From Streptomyces roseolus (GTDB lineage: Bacteria > Actinomycetota > Actinomycetes > Streptomycetales > Streptomycetaceae), in assembly GCF_014649855.1 (NCBI RefSeq), contig NZ_BMTV01000023.1, positions 1-64,000 of the forward strand: a stretch of 64,000 nucleotides of DNA, written 5' to 3'. How positions within the stretch are numbered: the stretch's first letter is position 1; the number at the start of each line of letters is the position of its first letter. The translations under genes were made by a program, and so were the position numbers. Shown here one piece after another: positions 15,792-24,406 of this stretch. Under the pieces are notes generated by a model, which saw nothing but the letters and a program-made list of their open reading frames with translations, did no database searches and had not been told where the DNA came from.

Positions 15792-18626
15792 CTACTCTCC
15801 GCTGTCACGGAGCCTGACCAGCCGGGTCAGCTCCGCACGCGAGGTGACGTCCAGCTTGGTGAAGGCCCGGCGCAGGTGCGAGCCCACCGTGTGCGGCGAG
15901 AGGGAGAGCTGCTCGGCCGCCTGCCGGTTGGTCAGCCCTCGGGCCACGAGCCGGACTGTCCGCAGCTCCGCCGCCGTCAACTCGGGCCAGGCACCGGAGA
16001 GTCCGGTCGTCGAGGGCCGGCGGCGGACACCGGCGGCCCGCAGGCGTCGGCGCACCCGCGCGACGTCCCTTTCGGCTCCCGCCCGCGCATAGAGCGCGAG
16101 GGCCGTCTCGAAGTACGGGACCGCTTCCGGCGTGCGGGTGGCCGCCACCTTGCGGCCGGCGTCCTCCAGGGCCGATGCCCGGGCCAGTACGCGAGGGCAG
16201 TCCTCGTACAGCCGGACGGCGCGTACGAGAGGGGCGAGGTCGTTGTCGAGGAGTCCCCGGGCGTGCGCGGCGGTGGCGGCGAGGAACGGGAGGCCGGGAT
16301 TGAGCGCGGCTCGCTTCTCCGCCATGGCGACCGTCTGCACGGCCCGTTCGTGCCTGCCCGCGCGCAACGCCATGCGGACGAGCACCGGGGCGTCGGCAGG
16401 GTCGATCAGGCCGGCGTAGGCGGGCCGGTCCGCGGCGGGTGACGTCATCACCCCGTCGAGTTCGGTCATGGCGCGGCCGGGCCGGCCTTCGAAGTCGGCC
16501 ATCAGTGCCAGCATCCAGGAGCCGAAGTGCCGGACGACGGGGGCGCCGTCGCTCCGCATGCGCCTCGCCTGCGCCGCGTACGCTTCCGCGGTCCGCCGGT
16601 CGCCGGTGTGGAGGGCGACGCGCAGCATCACGTACCGGAGCGTGACGTCGGCGAGGTTGCCCGGGCCGGGATCGTCGGCCGTGGGGGACGCGGCCTCGGC
16701 GTCGGCCCGGGCGTCCGACAGCCGTCCGGTCTCCAGGAGGATGCGGGTGCGGGTCATGAGCCACATGCGGGTGGCGGCCGTCCGGCCCTGCTCGCGGGTG
16801 ATCCGGATGCCCTCCTCCGCGACGGCCAGCGCCTCCGCGGTGCGTCCGGTGGTGTTCGACAGGAGGGCGTGCCACAAGGCCTCCGGGACCCACAGCGAGG
16901 TGCTGACGCCCAGGGCGTCGGCCAGCGCGGCGGACCGCTCGGCCTGCCGGAACGCCTCGGTCAGGTCCATGCGGTGGAAACTCACGGCCGAGCGGACCGT
17001 CGTCAGGGTGGCCTCGGCGGTGCGGTCCCCCGCCGCCGCCGCGGTCTCCCACGCCTCCGCGGCGACCTGTTCGGCCGCCGCGTGCTCGCCCGACATCGAC
17101 AGGCCGACGGCGAGCACGGCGAGCAAGCGCCCCCTCGCGGCCACGGAGATCCCGGGCAGTGCCGCCCCGGCGCGGGCCTGCCGGACCGCTTCGGAGAAGT
17201 CGAACGGTACGGCGAGGCGTGCCAGGGCGAGGCGTACGAGCGCCTCGTCCTCGGGGCCGAGACCGCCGGCCGCCAGGGCGGAGGTGCCCAGCTCACGCGC
17301 CTGGGCGGCCCGGCCCGTCTGCCAGAGCAGCGGGATCGTCTCGGCGATGATCCGCGGCCGCTCCGGAGCGTCCGCCCTGGTGAGTTCCAGGGCCTCGAGG
17401 CTGCGCTCCGCGGCGGGTCCGGGGGCGGTGGCCGCGAGTTCCGCCGCTTCGGTACGCAGCCGGTCGGCGACTGCGGCGTCCCCCGGCGCCGCCCTCTCGG
17501 CCTCCGCGGCGTCAGCCGGTGCTCTCCCCGGCGGCAGCCCGGCGGCCTGTCGGCGCAGGGCCCGGCGCAGGGGCAGGGGGAGGCCGGCTTCCACCGCCTC
17601 GCGGATCAGGTCGTGGCGGAAGGCGAGGCGATCGCCGCTCTCGGCGAGCAGATCGGCGTCGAGGGATTCCCGTACGGCTGTGATGAGCGCCGCCGAGGAT
17701 CTGCCGAGCAGTTCGGCGAGGAGCGCGACGGTGACCGTGCCGCCCACGGCGGCCGCCGTCCGCACCAGCTCCCGTGCCTCGTCGGACAGCTGGTCGAGTC
17801 GGCGCACGACGGAGGGGAGTTCCCGCGGGGCCGGGGGGCCGGCCGGCAGCCTCGCCGTGCCGTTCTCGATCGTCACCCCCTCCTCCCGCAGCGAGCCGAG
17901 CAGCTCGACCAGCAGCTGCGGCACCCCCTCGGCGCGGTGGGCGAGGCGGAGGACGTCCGGGTCGGGAGGAGCGCCGAGGGCGTCCTCGGTGATCCGGGCG
18001 ATCGCACGGTCCTCCAGCGCTTCGAGGACCAGCTCGTGTGCGCCCGCCTGACGGATCCTGCCCAGGGTGGTGCGCACTCCGGACGGCACGCTGCCGGCGC
18101 GCACGGCGACCAGCCACAGGATCGGGTGCGACGAGAGCCCCGCCGCGAGCGTGTGGAACGTGAGAAGGGTCAGGTCGTCGCACCACTGGAGGTCGTCGAG
18201 GACGACGAGCAGGGGTCCGTTCCGGGCCGCCTCCCGCAGGCGGTCCCCCAGCTCCTGAAGCAGCCAGAACCGCTGGCCGGGTGTCGTGGCGAGGTCCCGG
18301 AGACGTGGGGCGCCCGACAGGGGTTCCTCGCCGGAGAGTACGCCTTCGAGGAGCGGGCCGAGCGGCACGAACCGTTCGTCGGGGTCCGCCGCTCCCTCGA
18401 ACACCCGCGTCCCGCGCCGCCTCGCGGCCGCCGCGGCCTCCGCGAGGATCCTGGACCTTCCGATTCCGGCGGGGCCCTCGACGCGGACGATCCCGCCCTC
18501 GCCGCGGCCGAGCGCGTCGAGCCGCTCCTCGATGAACGCCAGTTCGGCTTCCCTGCCCCGGAGGGGTGTCCGTACGCCGTCCAGCTCCTCGGGCCCGGTC
18601 CTCGTCGTCACTCGGTTCACGCTCAT
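15792..18626 (-). CDS. LuxR-family large ATP-binding regulator (LAL/MalT-like)
   Basis: 944 aa. The N-terminal AAA-type domain has LRGREAELAFIEERL, Walker A GPAGIGRSRIL (about residues 51-61; Arg in place of the usual Lys) and Walker B LLVVLDDLQWCDD. A long TPR-like middle follows, and the C-terminal LuxR helix-turn-helix reads RGLTNRQAAEQLSLSPHTVG. LALs are ATP-dependent activators of catabolic or secondary-metabolite genes. Arg in the Walker A motif also occurs in other streptomycete LALs, so binding may survive. It stands alone with weak ribosome-site evidence at the ATG. A second LAL is encoded at 19804. Confidence 0.9.
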   Translation of the reverse strand: MSVNRVTTRTGPEELDGVRTPLRGREAELAFIEERLDALGRGEGGIVRVEGPAGIGRSRILAEAAAAARRRGTRVFEGAADPDERFVPLGPLLEGVLSGEEPLSGAPRLRDLATTPGQRFWLLQELGDRLREAARNGPLLVVLDDLQWCDDLTLLTFHTLAAGLSSHPILWLVAVRAGSVPSGVRTTLGRIRQAGAHELVLEALEDRAIARITEDALGAPPDPDVLRLAHRAEGVPQLLVELLGSLREEGVTIENGTARLPAGPPAPRELPSVVRRLDQLSDEARELVRTAAAVGGTVTVALLAELLGRSSAALITAVRESLDADLLAESGDRLAFRHDLIREAVEAGLPLPLRRALRRQAAGLPPGRAPADAAEAERAAPGDAAVADRLRTEAAELAATAPGPAAERSLEALELTRADAPERPRIIAETIPLLWQTGRAAQARELGTSALAAGGLGPEDEALVRLALARLAVPFDFSEAVRQARAGAALPGISVAARGRLLAVLAVGLSMSGEHAAAEQVAAEAWETAAAAGDRTAEATLTTVRSAVSFHRMDLTEAFRQAERSAALADALGVSTSLWVPEALWHALLSNTTGRTAEALAVAEEGIRITREQGRTAATRMWLMTRTRILLETGRLSDARADAEAASPTADDPGPGNLADVTLRYVMLRVALHTGDRRTAEAYAAQARRMRSDGAPVVRHFGSWMLALMADFEGRPGRAMTELDGVMTSPAADRPAYAGLIDPADAPVLVRMALRAGRHERAVQTVAMAEKRAALNPGLPFLAATAAHARGLLDNDLAPLVRAVRLYEDCPRVLARASALEDAGRKVAATRTPEAVPYFETALALYARAGAERDVARVRRRLRAAGVRRRPSTTGLSGAWPELTAAELRTVRLVARGLTNRQAAEQLSLSPHTVGSHLRRAFTKLDVTSRAELTRLVRLRDSGE

Positions 18627-18686
18627 ACGGCGGATCAGTATGAACCATGTGCGCCGCCCCGGCGACGCCCGGCCCGGGGGCCCGTC

Positions 18687-18774
18687 TCAGTCGAAGCGCG
18701 GGTCGGCGAGTTGCCGTTCGAGGACGGTGACGTCGTCCTCGGGCTCCTCCCCGACCGGGCGGGCCGCCCTGAAG
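18687..18774 (-). pseudogene. Possible C-terminal coding remnant
   Basis: Just before the LAL gene, the minus strand ends with codons for ARPVGEEPEDDVTVLERQLA followed by DPRFD and a stop at 18687-18689. The composition and codon use look like a true protein tail. The upstream part of this frame dissolves into the chloroperoxidase terminator. No start or family is recognised. It may be a decayed gene end or chance. Confidence 0.25.
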
Positions 18775-18818
18775 ACCGGGCCGGGTGACGCCGGGGCTCC
18801 GGCGTCACCCGGCCCGGT
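18775..18818 (-). terminator. Strong terminator after the chloroperoxidase-like gene
   Basis: A perfect 20-bp stem (18775-18794 with 18799-18818) with a four-base loop begins 14 bases past the stop codon at 18832. It is one of the most stable hairpins in the window and separates this gene from the LAL gene downstream. Confidence 0.85.
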
Positions 18819-18831
18819 CAACGGTGCGGTG

Positions 18832-19668
18832 TCACTTCGCCAGGAAGGCGAGGAGGGCGGTGTTGACCTCCTCGGCGTGGGTCCACAGCAGACCGTGCGG
18901 GGCGCCCTCGATCTCGACGTAGTCGGCCGACGGGAGCGCCTTGTGGAAGGGGCGCGCGGTGCCCTCGGCCGGCAGGATGCGGTCGGCGGTACCGTGCAGG
19001 ATCAGCGCCGGCACGTCGACGGCGGGGATGTCGGCGCGGAAATCGGTGTACCAGGTCGCCGGCGCGGCGGAGGCGGCGAAGGAGCCGCCGCGGGCCGCGG
19101 TGTTCCAGCTGTTGCGGACGGCCTCCTCGCTGATGCGGCTGCCCAGGTTCTCGTCGAGGTTGTAGAAGTCGTTGAAGAAGGCCGTGTAGTAGGCGTACCG
19201 GTCGGCCTTGACGGCGGCCACGACGCCGTCGAAGAACTCCTTCGGGGCGACGCCGTCCGGGTTGTCGTCGCTCTTGAGCAGGCAGGGCTCCAGGGAGGCC
19301 AGGAAGGCGACCTTGGCGACGCGGCCGGAGCCGTACGTGGCGACGTAACGGGCGACTTCGCCGGTGCCCATGGAGAAGCCGACGAGGACGGCGTCCTTCA
19401 GGTCGAGGGTCTCCATCACGGTGTTCAGGTCGGCGGCGAAGGTGTCGTAGTCGTAGCCGGTGGTCGGCTGGGAGGACTGTCCGAAGCCGCGGCGGTCGTA
19501 CGTGATCACCCGGTAGCCGGCGTCGAGCAGAGCGGCGCTCTGGCGCTCCCAGGAGTGGCCGTCGAGCGGGAAGCCGTGGATGAGGACGACGGGCTGCCCG
19601 TCTCCCTGGTCCTCGAAGTAGAGCTCGACGGGGTCGGTGTTCTCCTGGCCCACGGTGATGTACGGCAT
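18832..19668 (-). CDS. Alpha/beta hydrolase, non-heme chloroperoxidase type
   Basis: 278 aa from the ATG at 19668 with an AGGAGA site, the normal length of cofactor-free haloperoxidases/perhydrolases. Motifs in order: LIHGFPLDGHSW, YDRRGFGQSSQP, nucleophile elbow GFSMG (Ser99), acid in HGTADRILP, and base in EGAPHGLLW. Family members hydrolyse esters and, with acetate and peroxide, form peracids that halogenate. The gene is monocistronic, ended by a strong hairpin. Its upstream region carries CAAC-N20-TAGCGTGA, the same arrangement and distance as in front of the isochorismatase-like gene at 34168, which suggests co-regulation. Confidence 0.9.
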   Translation of the reverse strand: MPYITVGQENTDPVELYFEDQGDGQPVVLIHGFPLDGHSWERQSAALLDAGYRVITYDRRGFGQSSQPTTGYDYDTFAADLNTVMETLDLKDAVLVGFSMGTGEVARYVATYGSGRVAKVAFLASLEPCLLKSDDNPDGVAPKEFFDGVVAAVKADRYAYYTAFFNDFYNLDENLGSRISEEAVRNSWNTAARGGSFAASAAPATWYTDFRADIPAVDVPALILHGTADRILPAEGTARPFHKALPSADYVEIEGAPHGLLWTHAEEVNTALLAFLAK

Positions 19669-19727
19669 GGGATGTCTCCTCGTTTCGGGTCGGCCGGTCC
19701 GCGCGTCGGAGCGGCGCGGTGTGCCCG

Positions 19728-19759
19728 TCACGCTAGGACCGGTCGCGCGTCTCCTGTTG
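19728..19759 (-). promoter_or_regulatory. Putative promoter shared with the 34168 gene
   Basis: On the minus strand CAAC (19759-19756) is followed after exactly 20 bases by TAGCGTGA (19735-19728). The same elements, spacing and distance to the start codon (66-67 bases) occur upstream of the gene at 34168-34830. TAGCGT fits a streptomycete -10 box; the CAAC element would fall in the -35 region. Confidence 0.4.
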
Positions 19760-19803
19760 CCGTACCGCGCACCACACCTTGCACAGGGGCGCAGAGGTCG
19801 CGC

Positions 19804-22560
19804 TCAGTCGTCGACGGCCGGTCCGGCGTCGTCCTCCGTGAGGACGATCCGGGCCAGGTGGACCCTGGATCGCACCGAGAGCTTTCGGAAGATCGACGCC
19901 AGATGGGTGTTGACCGTGTGCGGGGAGACGACGAGGGCCTCCGCGGCCGACCGGTTGGTGTGACCCGCGGCGATCAGCCGGGCCACCTTGCGTTCCGAGG
20001 CCGTGAGCGCGGCCCAGCCCTGGTCGGTACGCGGCCGGAGGCGTCCGGTGCGCCGGCCGGGGCGGCTCGTGGCCCGTTCCAGGTCGGCCCGGACCCGGTC
20101 GGCCTCGGCGTCGGCCCCCGCCCGGGCGTAGATGTCGCGTGCCCTGGTCAGGGCGGCTGCCGCGGCGGCGTCGCCCGAGGTCAGGAGCGCGCGCCCGAGG
20201 TCGGCGGACGCGGCGGCGAGGGGCAGTGGCCGGGGGCCGTCGAGGAGGATGTCCACCGCCCGCTCCAGGAGTCCGTGGTCGGCGTTCACCAGGCCGTACG
20301 CGTGGGCGGCCGTCCCCTGGGCGGTCGGCACGGCGGGGTTGCGGGCGGCGTGTGCGGCGGCCTGGGCCGCGAGGTCCTCGGCGAGTTTCCGGTCGCCGCC
20401 GTGCAGGGCGATCCGCACGGCCTGGACGACGTGCGGTCGCAGGAGCCGCCACCGGAGGAAGGGGTGGTCGCGCTGCACCGCCCGGACGAGTTCGGCCGCT
20501 GCCGCGTGGTCGCCGTCGGCGTCGGCGACGACGGCCTCGAAGTACCGGTGCGTGGCGTGGTTGCCCGTGTTCGGCCGGTCGGCCACGGTCGCCCGCACGA
20601 CGTCCAGGTGTTCCCGCGCGGCCTCGCGGTCGCCGCGCAGCATCGCGAGGAGGCCGCGGTTGACGCGGATGTTGACCAGGTTGCCGGGCACGTGGAGGTC
20701 CGCTTCGAGGCGCTCGGCGGTGACGAAGTCGGCGTCCGCGTCGTCGAGCCGCCCGAGCCCCATGTCGAGGGTTCCCTGGGCCCAGATGAGCATGGCGGGG
20801 CGCAGGGGGAGGTCGCCCGCCGTCCGGAGCAGTCGCCGTACGGCGTCGAAGTCGTCCATGTGGATCAGGGCGATGGCCTCCTCGGGGAGGAAGGCCGGGT
20901 CGAACACGCTCAGCGCGGTGTGGTGCGCGACGGCCGCGGCGCAGTCGCCCGCGTTGAGGGCGATCTCGCCGAGACCCCACAGCGCGAGGACGCGGGCCTC
21001 CCGGTCCCCTGCTCGCTCCGCCTCGGCGAGCGCCCGTTCGCCGGTCTCCCGAGCGGCCCCGAGGTCGCTCCCGCGGGACCGGGCCAGGGCGTGCCGGGCG
21101 GTCAGCCGGGCGCGGACCGCCGGGTCGGTGACGGCTGCCAGCGCCGTCGTCGTGCGGCGGGTCAGCTCGTGGACGTCGTCGAGGTGCCAGAGCGTGTCGC
21201 CGAGGACGCACTGCAGACGGGCGAAGACGTCCAGGGGCGGCCGCCGGGCGAGCAGCGCGTCGCCGGTGTCCCGTGCCTGCGTGTACCGGCCCGCGCGGGT
21301 CAGCGCGACGATGGCGCGCTCCCCCACGTCGTACGCCAGGGGCGCACGGGGCGGTACGAGTTCCAGGGCGCGTACGGCCAGGTCGGCGGCGAGATCGGGC
21401 ATCACGGCGATCACGTCATCGGCGGCTGTGCCGAGCAGTGCGATCGCCTCCGTGTCGCCGGGTTCGGCGCTCTTCAGCAGGTGCGGGACCGCGTCGCCGG
21501 AGCCGCGGCCCGCCGCGACGAGCCGGCTCGCCGCCTCCCGGTGCAGTGCCCGGCGTACGGAGGGGGCGAGGTCGGCGTAGACCGCCTGGCGGAGCAGGTC
21601 GTGGCGGAACAGGAGGCGTTCGCCGTCGTCGTGGAGGAGGGCGGCGGCGATCGCCTCGTCCACTTCGGCGCTCAGTCCGGAGGCGGGCCGGCCGCACAGA
21701 GCGGCCGCGTCGGCGAGCGAGAACGCGCGGCCGAGGACCGAGCCGATCCGCAGGAGGTGCAGGGTGTCCGGGCTGAGGTCGGCCAGTCGGCCGCGTACGC
21801 CGAGGACCAGCCGCTCGGGCGGTTCCGGCCCGTCCGCGCCCGTCGCCGCGATGCCCGAGAGCATCTCGGCCGCGAGGAAGGGGTTGCCGCCCGCCCCGTC
21901 GAGGAGCTCCTCGACCTGCGGCGGCACGTCCCCGCCGAGGACGTCGCGGGCCAGCTCGGCCAGGGCCGTCTCGGACAGCGGCCGCAGGGGGAGGGTCGTC
22001 GTCAGCGGCCCCTGCCCGTACGGCTCCGGGTTCTCCCTGCTCGTGAGCAGCCAGAGGACCGGGGAGCCGATCAGCCGTGCCGGCAGGACGCTCAGGGCGA
22101 AACGGCTCAGCGGATCGGCCCATTGGACGTCGTCGACCGCGATCAGCACGGGCCTGCCCGCCGAGCGTTCCTCGATCAGCTGGGCCAGTCGCTCGACGAG
22201 CCAGATGCGCTGGTCGTGGTGGCCGGCGAGGTCCGCGAAGTCCGCGCCGGAGAGCAGCGGCGGGTCACCGTGCAGGAGGCCCGAGGCCAGGGAGGCGAGC
22301 GGTGCCAGTTCGTGCAGTTCCTCGGCGCGTCCATGGCTGACGACGAATCCGCGGGCCCGTGCGAGCGAGACGGCCTCCCGCAGCAGCGCGGTCTTCCCGA
22401 TCCCGGGCTCGCCGAGGAGCAGCGCGATCGCTCCTCCCTCGCCGTCGCGCACCGCCGCGACCAAGGCGCGCAGCTGTTCCAGCTCGGCTTCGCGGCCCCG
22501 CAGTCCGGGCCGGCTGAGCCTGGTCGCCACGCCTCGTTCCTCGGGCCGGCCGGGGCTCAT
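19804..22560 (-). CDS. LuxR-family LAL regulator coupled to a sugar ABC operon
   Basis: About 918 aa from the ATG at 22560, which overlaps the permease stop codon by 4 bases (ATGA); a longer reading frame upstream is only permease antisense. Walker A is canonical, LLLGEPGIGKTALL (about residues 46-59), with Walker B VLIAVDDVQWADP. TPR-like repeats fill the centre. The C-terminal LuxR domain carries TASERKVARLIAAGHTNRSA and VVSPHTVNTHLASIFRKLSV. MalT, the founding member, is a maltotriose-responsive activator. Being the fourth cistron of a sugar importer operon, this protein may sense the imported sugar and control the operon. That is inference. Confidence 0.88.
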   Translation of the reverse strand: MSPGRPEERGVATRLSRPGLRGREAELEQLRALVAAVRDGEGGAIALLLGEPGIGKTALLREAVSLARARGFVVSHGRAEELHELAPLASLASGLLHGDPPLLSGADFADLAGHHDQRIWLVERLAQLIEERSAGRPVLIAVDDVQWADPLSRFALSVLPARLIGSPVLWLLTSRENPEPYGQGPLTTTLPLRPLSETALAELARDVLGGDVPPQVEELLDGAGGNPFLAAEMLSGIAATGADGPEPPERLVLGVRGRLADLSPDTLHLLRIGSVLGRAFSLADAAALCGRPASGLSAEVDEAIAAALLHDDGERLLFRHDLLRQAVYADLAPSVRRALHREAASRLVAAGRGSGDAVPHLLKSAEPGDTEAIALLGTAADDVIAVMPDLAADLAVRALELVPPRAPLAYDVGERAIVALTRAGRYTQARDTGDALLARRPPLDVFARLQCVLGDTLWHLDDVHELTRRTTTALAAVTDPAVRARLTARHALARSRGSDLGAARETGERALAEAERAGDREARVLALWGLGEIALNAGDCAAAVAHHTALSVFDPAFLPEEAIALIHMDDFDAVRRLLRTAGDLPLRPAMLIWAQGTLDMGLGRLDDADADFVTAERLEADLHVPGNLVNIRVNRGLLAMLRGDREAAREHLDVVRATVADRPNTGNHATHRYFEAVVADADGDHAAAAELVRAVQRDHPFLRWRLLRPHVVQAVRIALHGGDRKLAEDLAAQAAAHAARNPAVPTAQGTAAHAYGLVNADHGLLERAVDILLDGPRPLPLAAASADLGRALLTSGDAAAAAALTRARDIYARAGADAEADRVRADLERATSRPGRRTGRLRPRTDQGWAALTASERKVARLIAAGHTNRSAAEALVVSPHTVNTHLASIFRKLSVRSRVHLARIVLTEDDAGPAVDD

Positions 22561-23444
22561 CCCTTGACCGATCCGGCGAGCAGTCCCCGTGCGAAGTGCC
22601 GCTGGAGGGAGAGGAAGACGAGCAGCGGGACGAGCGCGGCCACGAAGGCTCCCGCGGTGAGCCGCTGCCACTCGTTGCCGTAGGTTCCGGCAAGGCTCGC
22701 CAGTCTGACCGTCATCGGCGCGGTCTCGGCCGTTCCGCCGGACAGTGTCAGTGCCACGAGGAGGTCGTTCCACACCCAGACGAACTGGATGACGGCGAAG
22801 CCGGCCAGGGCCGGACGGGCCAGCGGCAGCACGATCCGGAGCAGCAGCGTCCCGTGCGACGCGCCGTCGACGCGGGCGGCCTCGATCAGGTCCCGGGGCA
22901 GCGCCGCCAGGAAGTTGTGCAGGAGGAACACCGCGAACGGCAGCGCGAAGACCGTGTGGGCGAACCAGACCTGGCCGAACCGCGCGGGACCGGTGAGGTG
23001 CCACGCGGGCAGGAACAGCCAGCCCTGGGAGAAGAGCTTCAGGAGGGGGACGAGCGCCATCTGGAGCGGCACGACCTGGAGCGCGAAGACGCCGACGACG
23101 AGCGCGTCGCGCCCCCTGAAGTCGATCCAGGCGAGGGCGTACGCCGCGAAGAAGGCCAGGACGAGCGGGAACAGCACCGAGGGAACGGTGATGACGACGG
23201 AGTTGACGAAGTGCTCCGTGAGCCGCCCCGACCCGTGACCGCCGCCGGAGAGCACCTCTCCGTAGTTGTCGAGCGTGAAGCGCGGCGTACCGAACACGGT
23301 CCACCAGCCCGTCGTCTTGATCTCCTCCTCGGGGCGGAACGAGGAGAGCAGGAGGCCGAGGGTCGGGGTCGTCCAGAGGAGCGCGATCACCACGGCGATC
23401 GACGTGAAGGCGCGGGAGGCCAGACGCTCCCGGACGCCGTTCAC
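22557..23444 (-). CDS. Carbohydrate ABC transporter permease, MalG type
   Basis: 295 aa from the GTG at 23444, which overlaps the stop of the preceding permease by 4 bases (GTGA). It has six predicted membrane helices and the cytoplasmic EAA loop EAARVDGASHGTLLLRIVLP, which docks onto the ATPase. The ending FARGLLAGSVKG is typical of MalG/AglG-like subunits. No ATPase gene is in the operon, so a shared MsiK-type ATPase elsewhere is expected, as usual for streptomycete CUT1 importers. The LAL gene begins within its stop codon. Confidence 0.92.
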   Translation of the reverse strand: MNGVRERLASRAFTSIAVVIALLWTTPTLGLLLSSFRPEEEIKTTGWWTVFGTPRFTLDNYGEVLSGGGHGSGRLTEHFVNSVVITVPSVLFPLVLAFFAAYALAWIDFRGRDALVVGVFALQVVPLQMALVPLLKLFSQGWLFLPAWHLTGPARFGQVWFAHTVFALPFAVFLLHNFLAALPRDLIEAARVDGASHGTLLLRIVLPLARPALAGFAVIQFVWVWNDLLVALTLSGGTAETAPMTVRLASLAGTYGNEWQRLTAGAFVAALVPLLVFLSLQRHFARGLLAGSVKG

Positions 23445-24406
23445 CCCGTCCTCCGCTGCGCCCGGAGCCGGTGGGCGACGAAGGGGGTGACGAGGAGGAA
23501 GAGGAGCACGGCGAGCGCCGCCCCGCGGCCCGTCTCGCCGTAGCGGAAGGCCTGGTCGTACATCTCGTGGGCGAGGACGCCCGTGCCGAACTGTCCGCCG
23601 GTCATGGTCTTGACGATGTCGAAGGCCTTGAAGGTGCCGACCGCCTGGGCGAGGAGCACGACGAGCAGCGTGGGCCTGATCGACGGCACGGTGATCCGCC
23701 GGAAGATCTGCCCGGGGGACGCGCCGTCGAGCCGGGCCGCCTCGGTCAGCTCCGCGGGAACGGCCCTGATCGCGCCGGTCAGCAGGACGGCCGCGAAGCC
23801 CGCCTGGGTCCACACCATCGCCACGATGAGGAACAGGACGTTCCAGGGGGAGTCCACGAGCCACTGCCTCGGTTCGCCTCCGAACGCGACGACGAGCCGG
23901 TTCAGCAGTCCGATCTGTCCGGCTTCCGGGGGACGGTAGGCGTAGACGAACTTCCAGACGACACCCGCGCCGACGAAGGAGATCGCCATCGGCGTCAGGA
24001 CCAGGGACAGCGCGAACGCTCGGAACCGCGACCGTGCGACGGCCGCCGCGTAGAGCAGGCCGACCGCGGTGGACGCCAGCGGCACGAGGACCACCCACGC
24101 CAGGGTGTTGCGCAGTGCCACCAGCGCCCGGTGGTCGGTGAGCATCCACACGTGGTTGTCGAAGCCGGCCCACGTGTCTCCTCCGCGGTCGGTGAACGAC
24201 AGCGCCAGGGTGCGCAGACCGGGCACGAGAAGACCGATCGTGAGCAGCAGCAGCGCGGGGGCCAGCAGGACCAGGGCGGCGGCCCTCCGCCGTACCGGCC
24301 CCCGGTGCAGTGCGAGGAGGATCAGGGAGACGACCGCCGCGAAGGCGGCGACGCCCTGGAGCAGGTACAGCAGCTTGGGCTGCTGGGCGACGACGTCGAA
24401 CGGCAT
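23441..24406 (-). CDS. Carbohydrate ABC transporter permease, MalF type
   Basis: 321 aa from the ATG at 24406, whose A is shared with the stop of the binding-protein gene (TGATG). It is an inner membrane subunit with about six to seven helices and the EAA loop EAARLDGASPGQIFRRITVP. The N-terminal helix (LLYLLQGVAAFAAVVSLILL) precedes the usual core. The GGQFGTGVLAHEMYDQAFRY stretch matches CUT1 alpha-glucoside-type permeases. It pairs with the following MalG-type subunit. Confidence 0.92.
   Translation of the reverse strand: MPFDVVAQQPKLLYLLQGVAAFAAVVSLILLALHRGPVRRRAAALVLLAPALLLLTIGLLVPGLRTLALSFTDRGGDTWAGFDNHVWMLTDHRALVALRNTLAWVVLVPLASTAVGLLYAAAVARSRFRAFALSLVLTPMAISFVGAGVVWKFVYAYRPPEAGQIGLLNRLVVAFGGEPRQWLVDSPWNVLFLIVAMVWTQAGFAAVLLTGAIRAVPAELTEAARLDGASPGQIFRRITVPSIRPTLLVVLLAQAVGTFKAFDIVKTMTGGQFGTGVLAHEMYDQAFRYGETGRGAALAVLLFLLVTPFVAHRLRAQRRTG

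Noticed and set aside
18286..22683. 1465-codon plus-strand open frame
   Set aside because: It is antisense to the LAL and chloroperoxidase-like genes, rich in Gly/Val/Asp/Glu, and has no domain; high-GC shadow.
22561..23304. N-terminal extension of the second LAL gene to 23304
   Set aside because: It is entirely antisense-frame reading through the MalG permease; the overlapping ATG at 22560 fits the family start.
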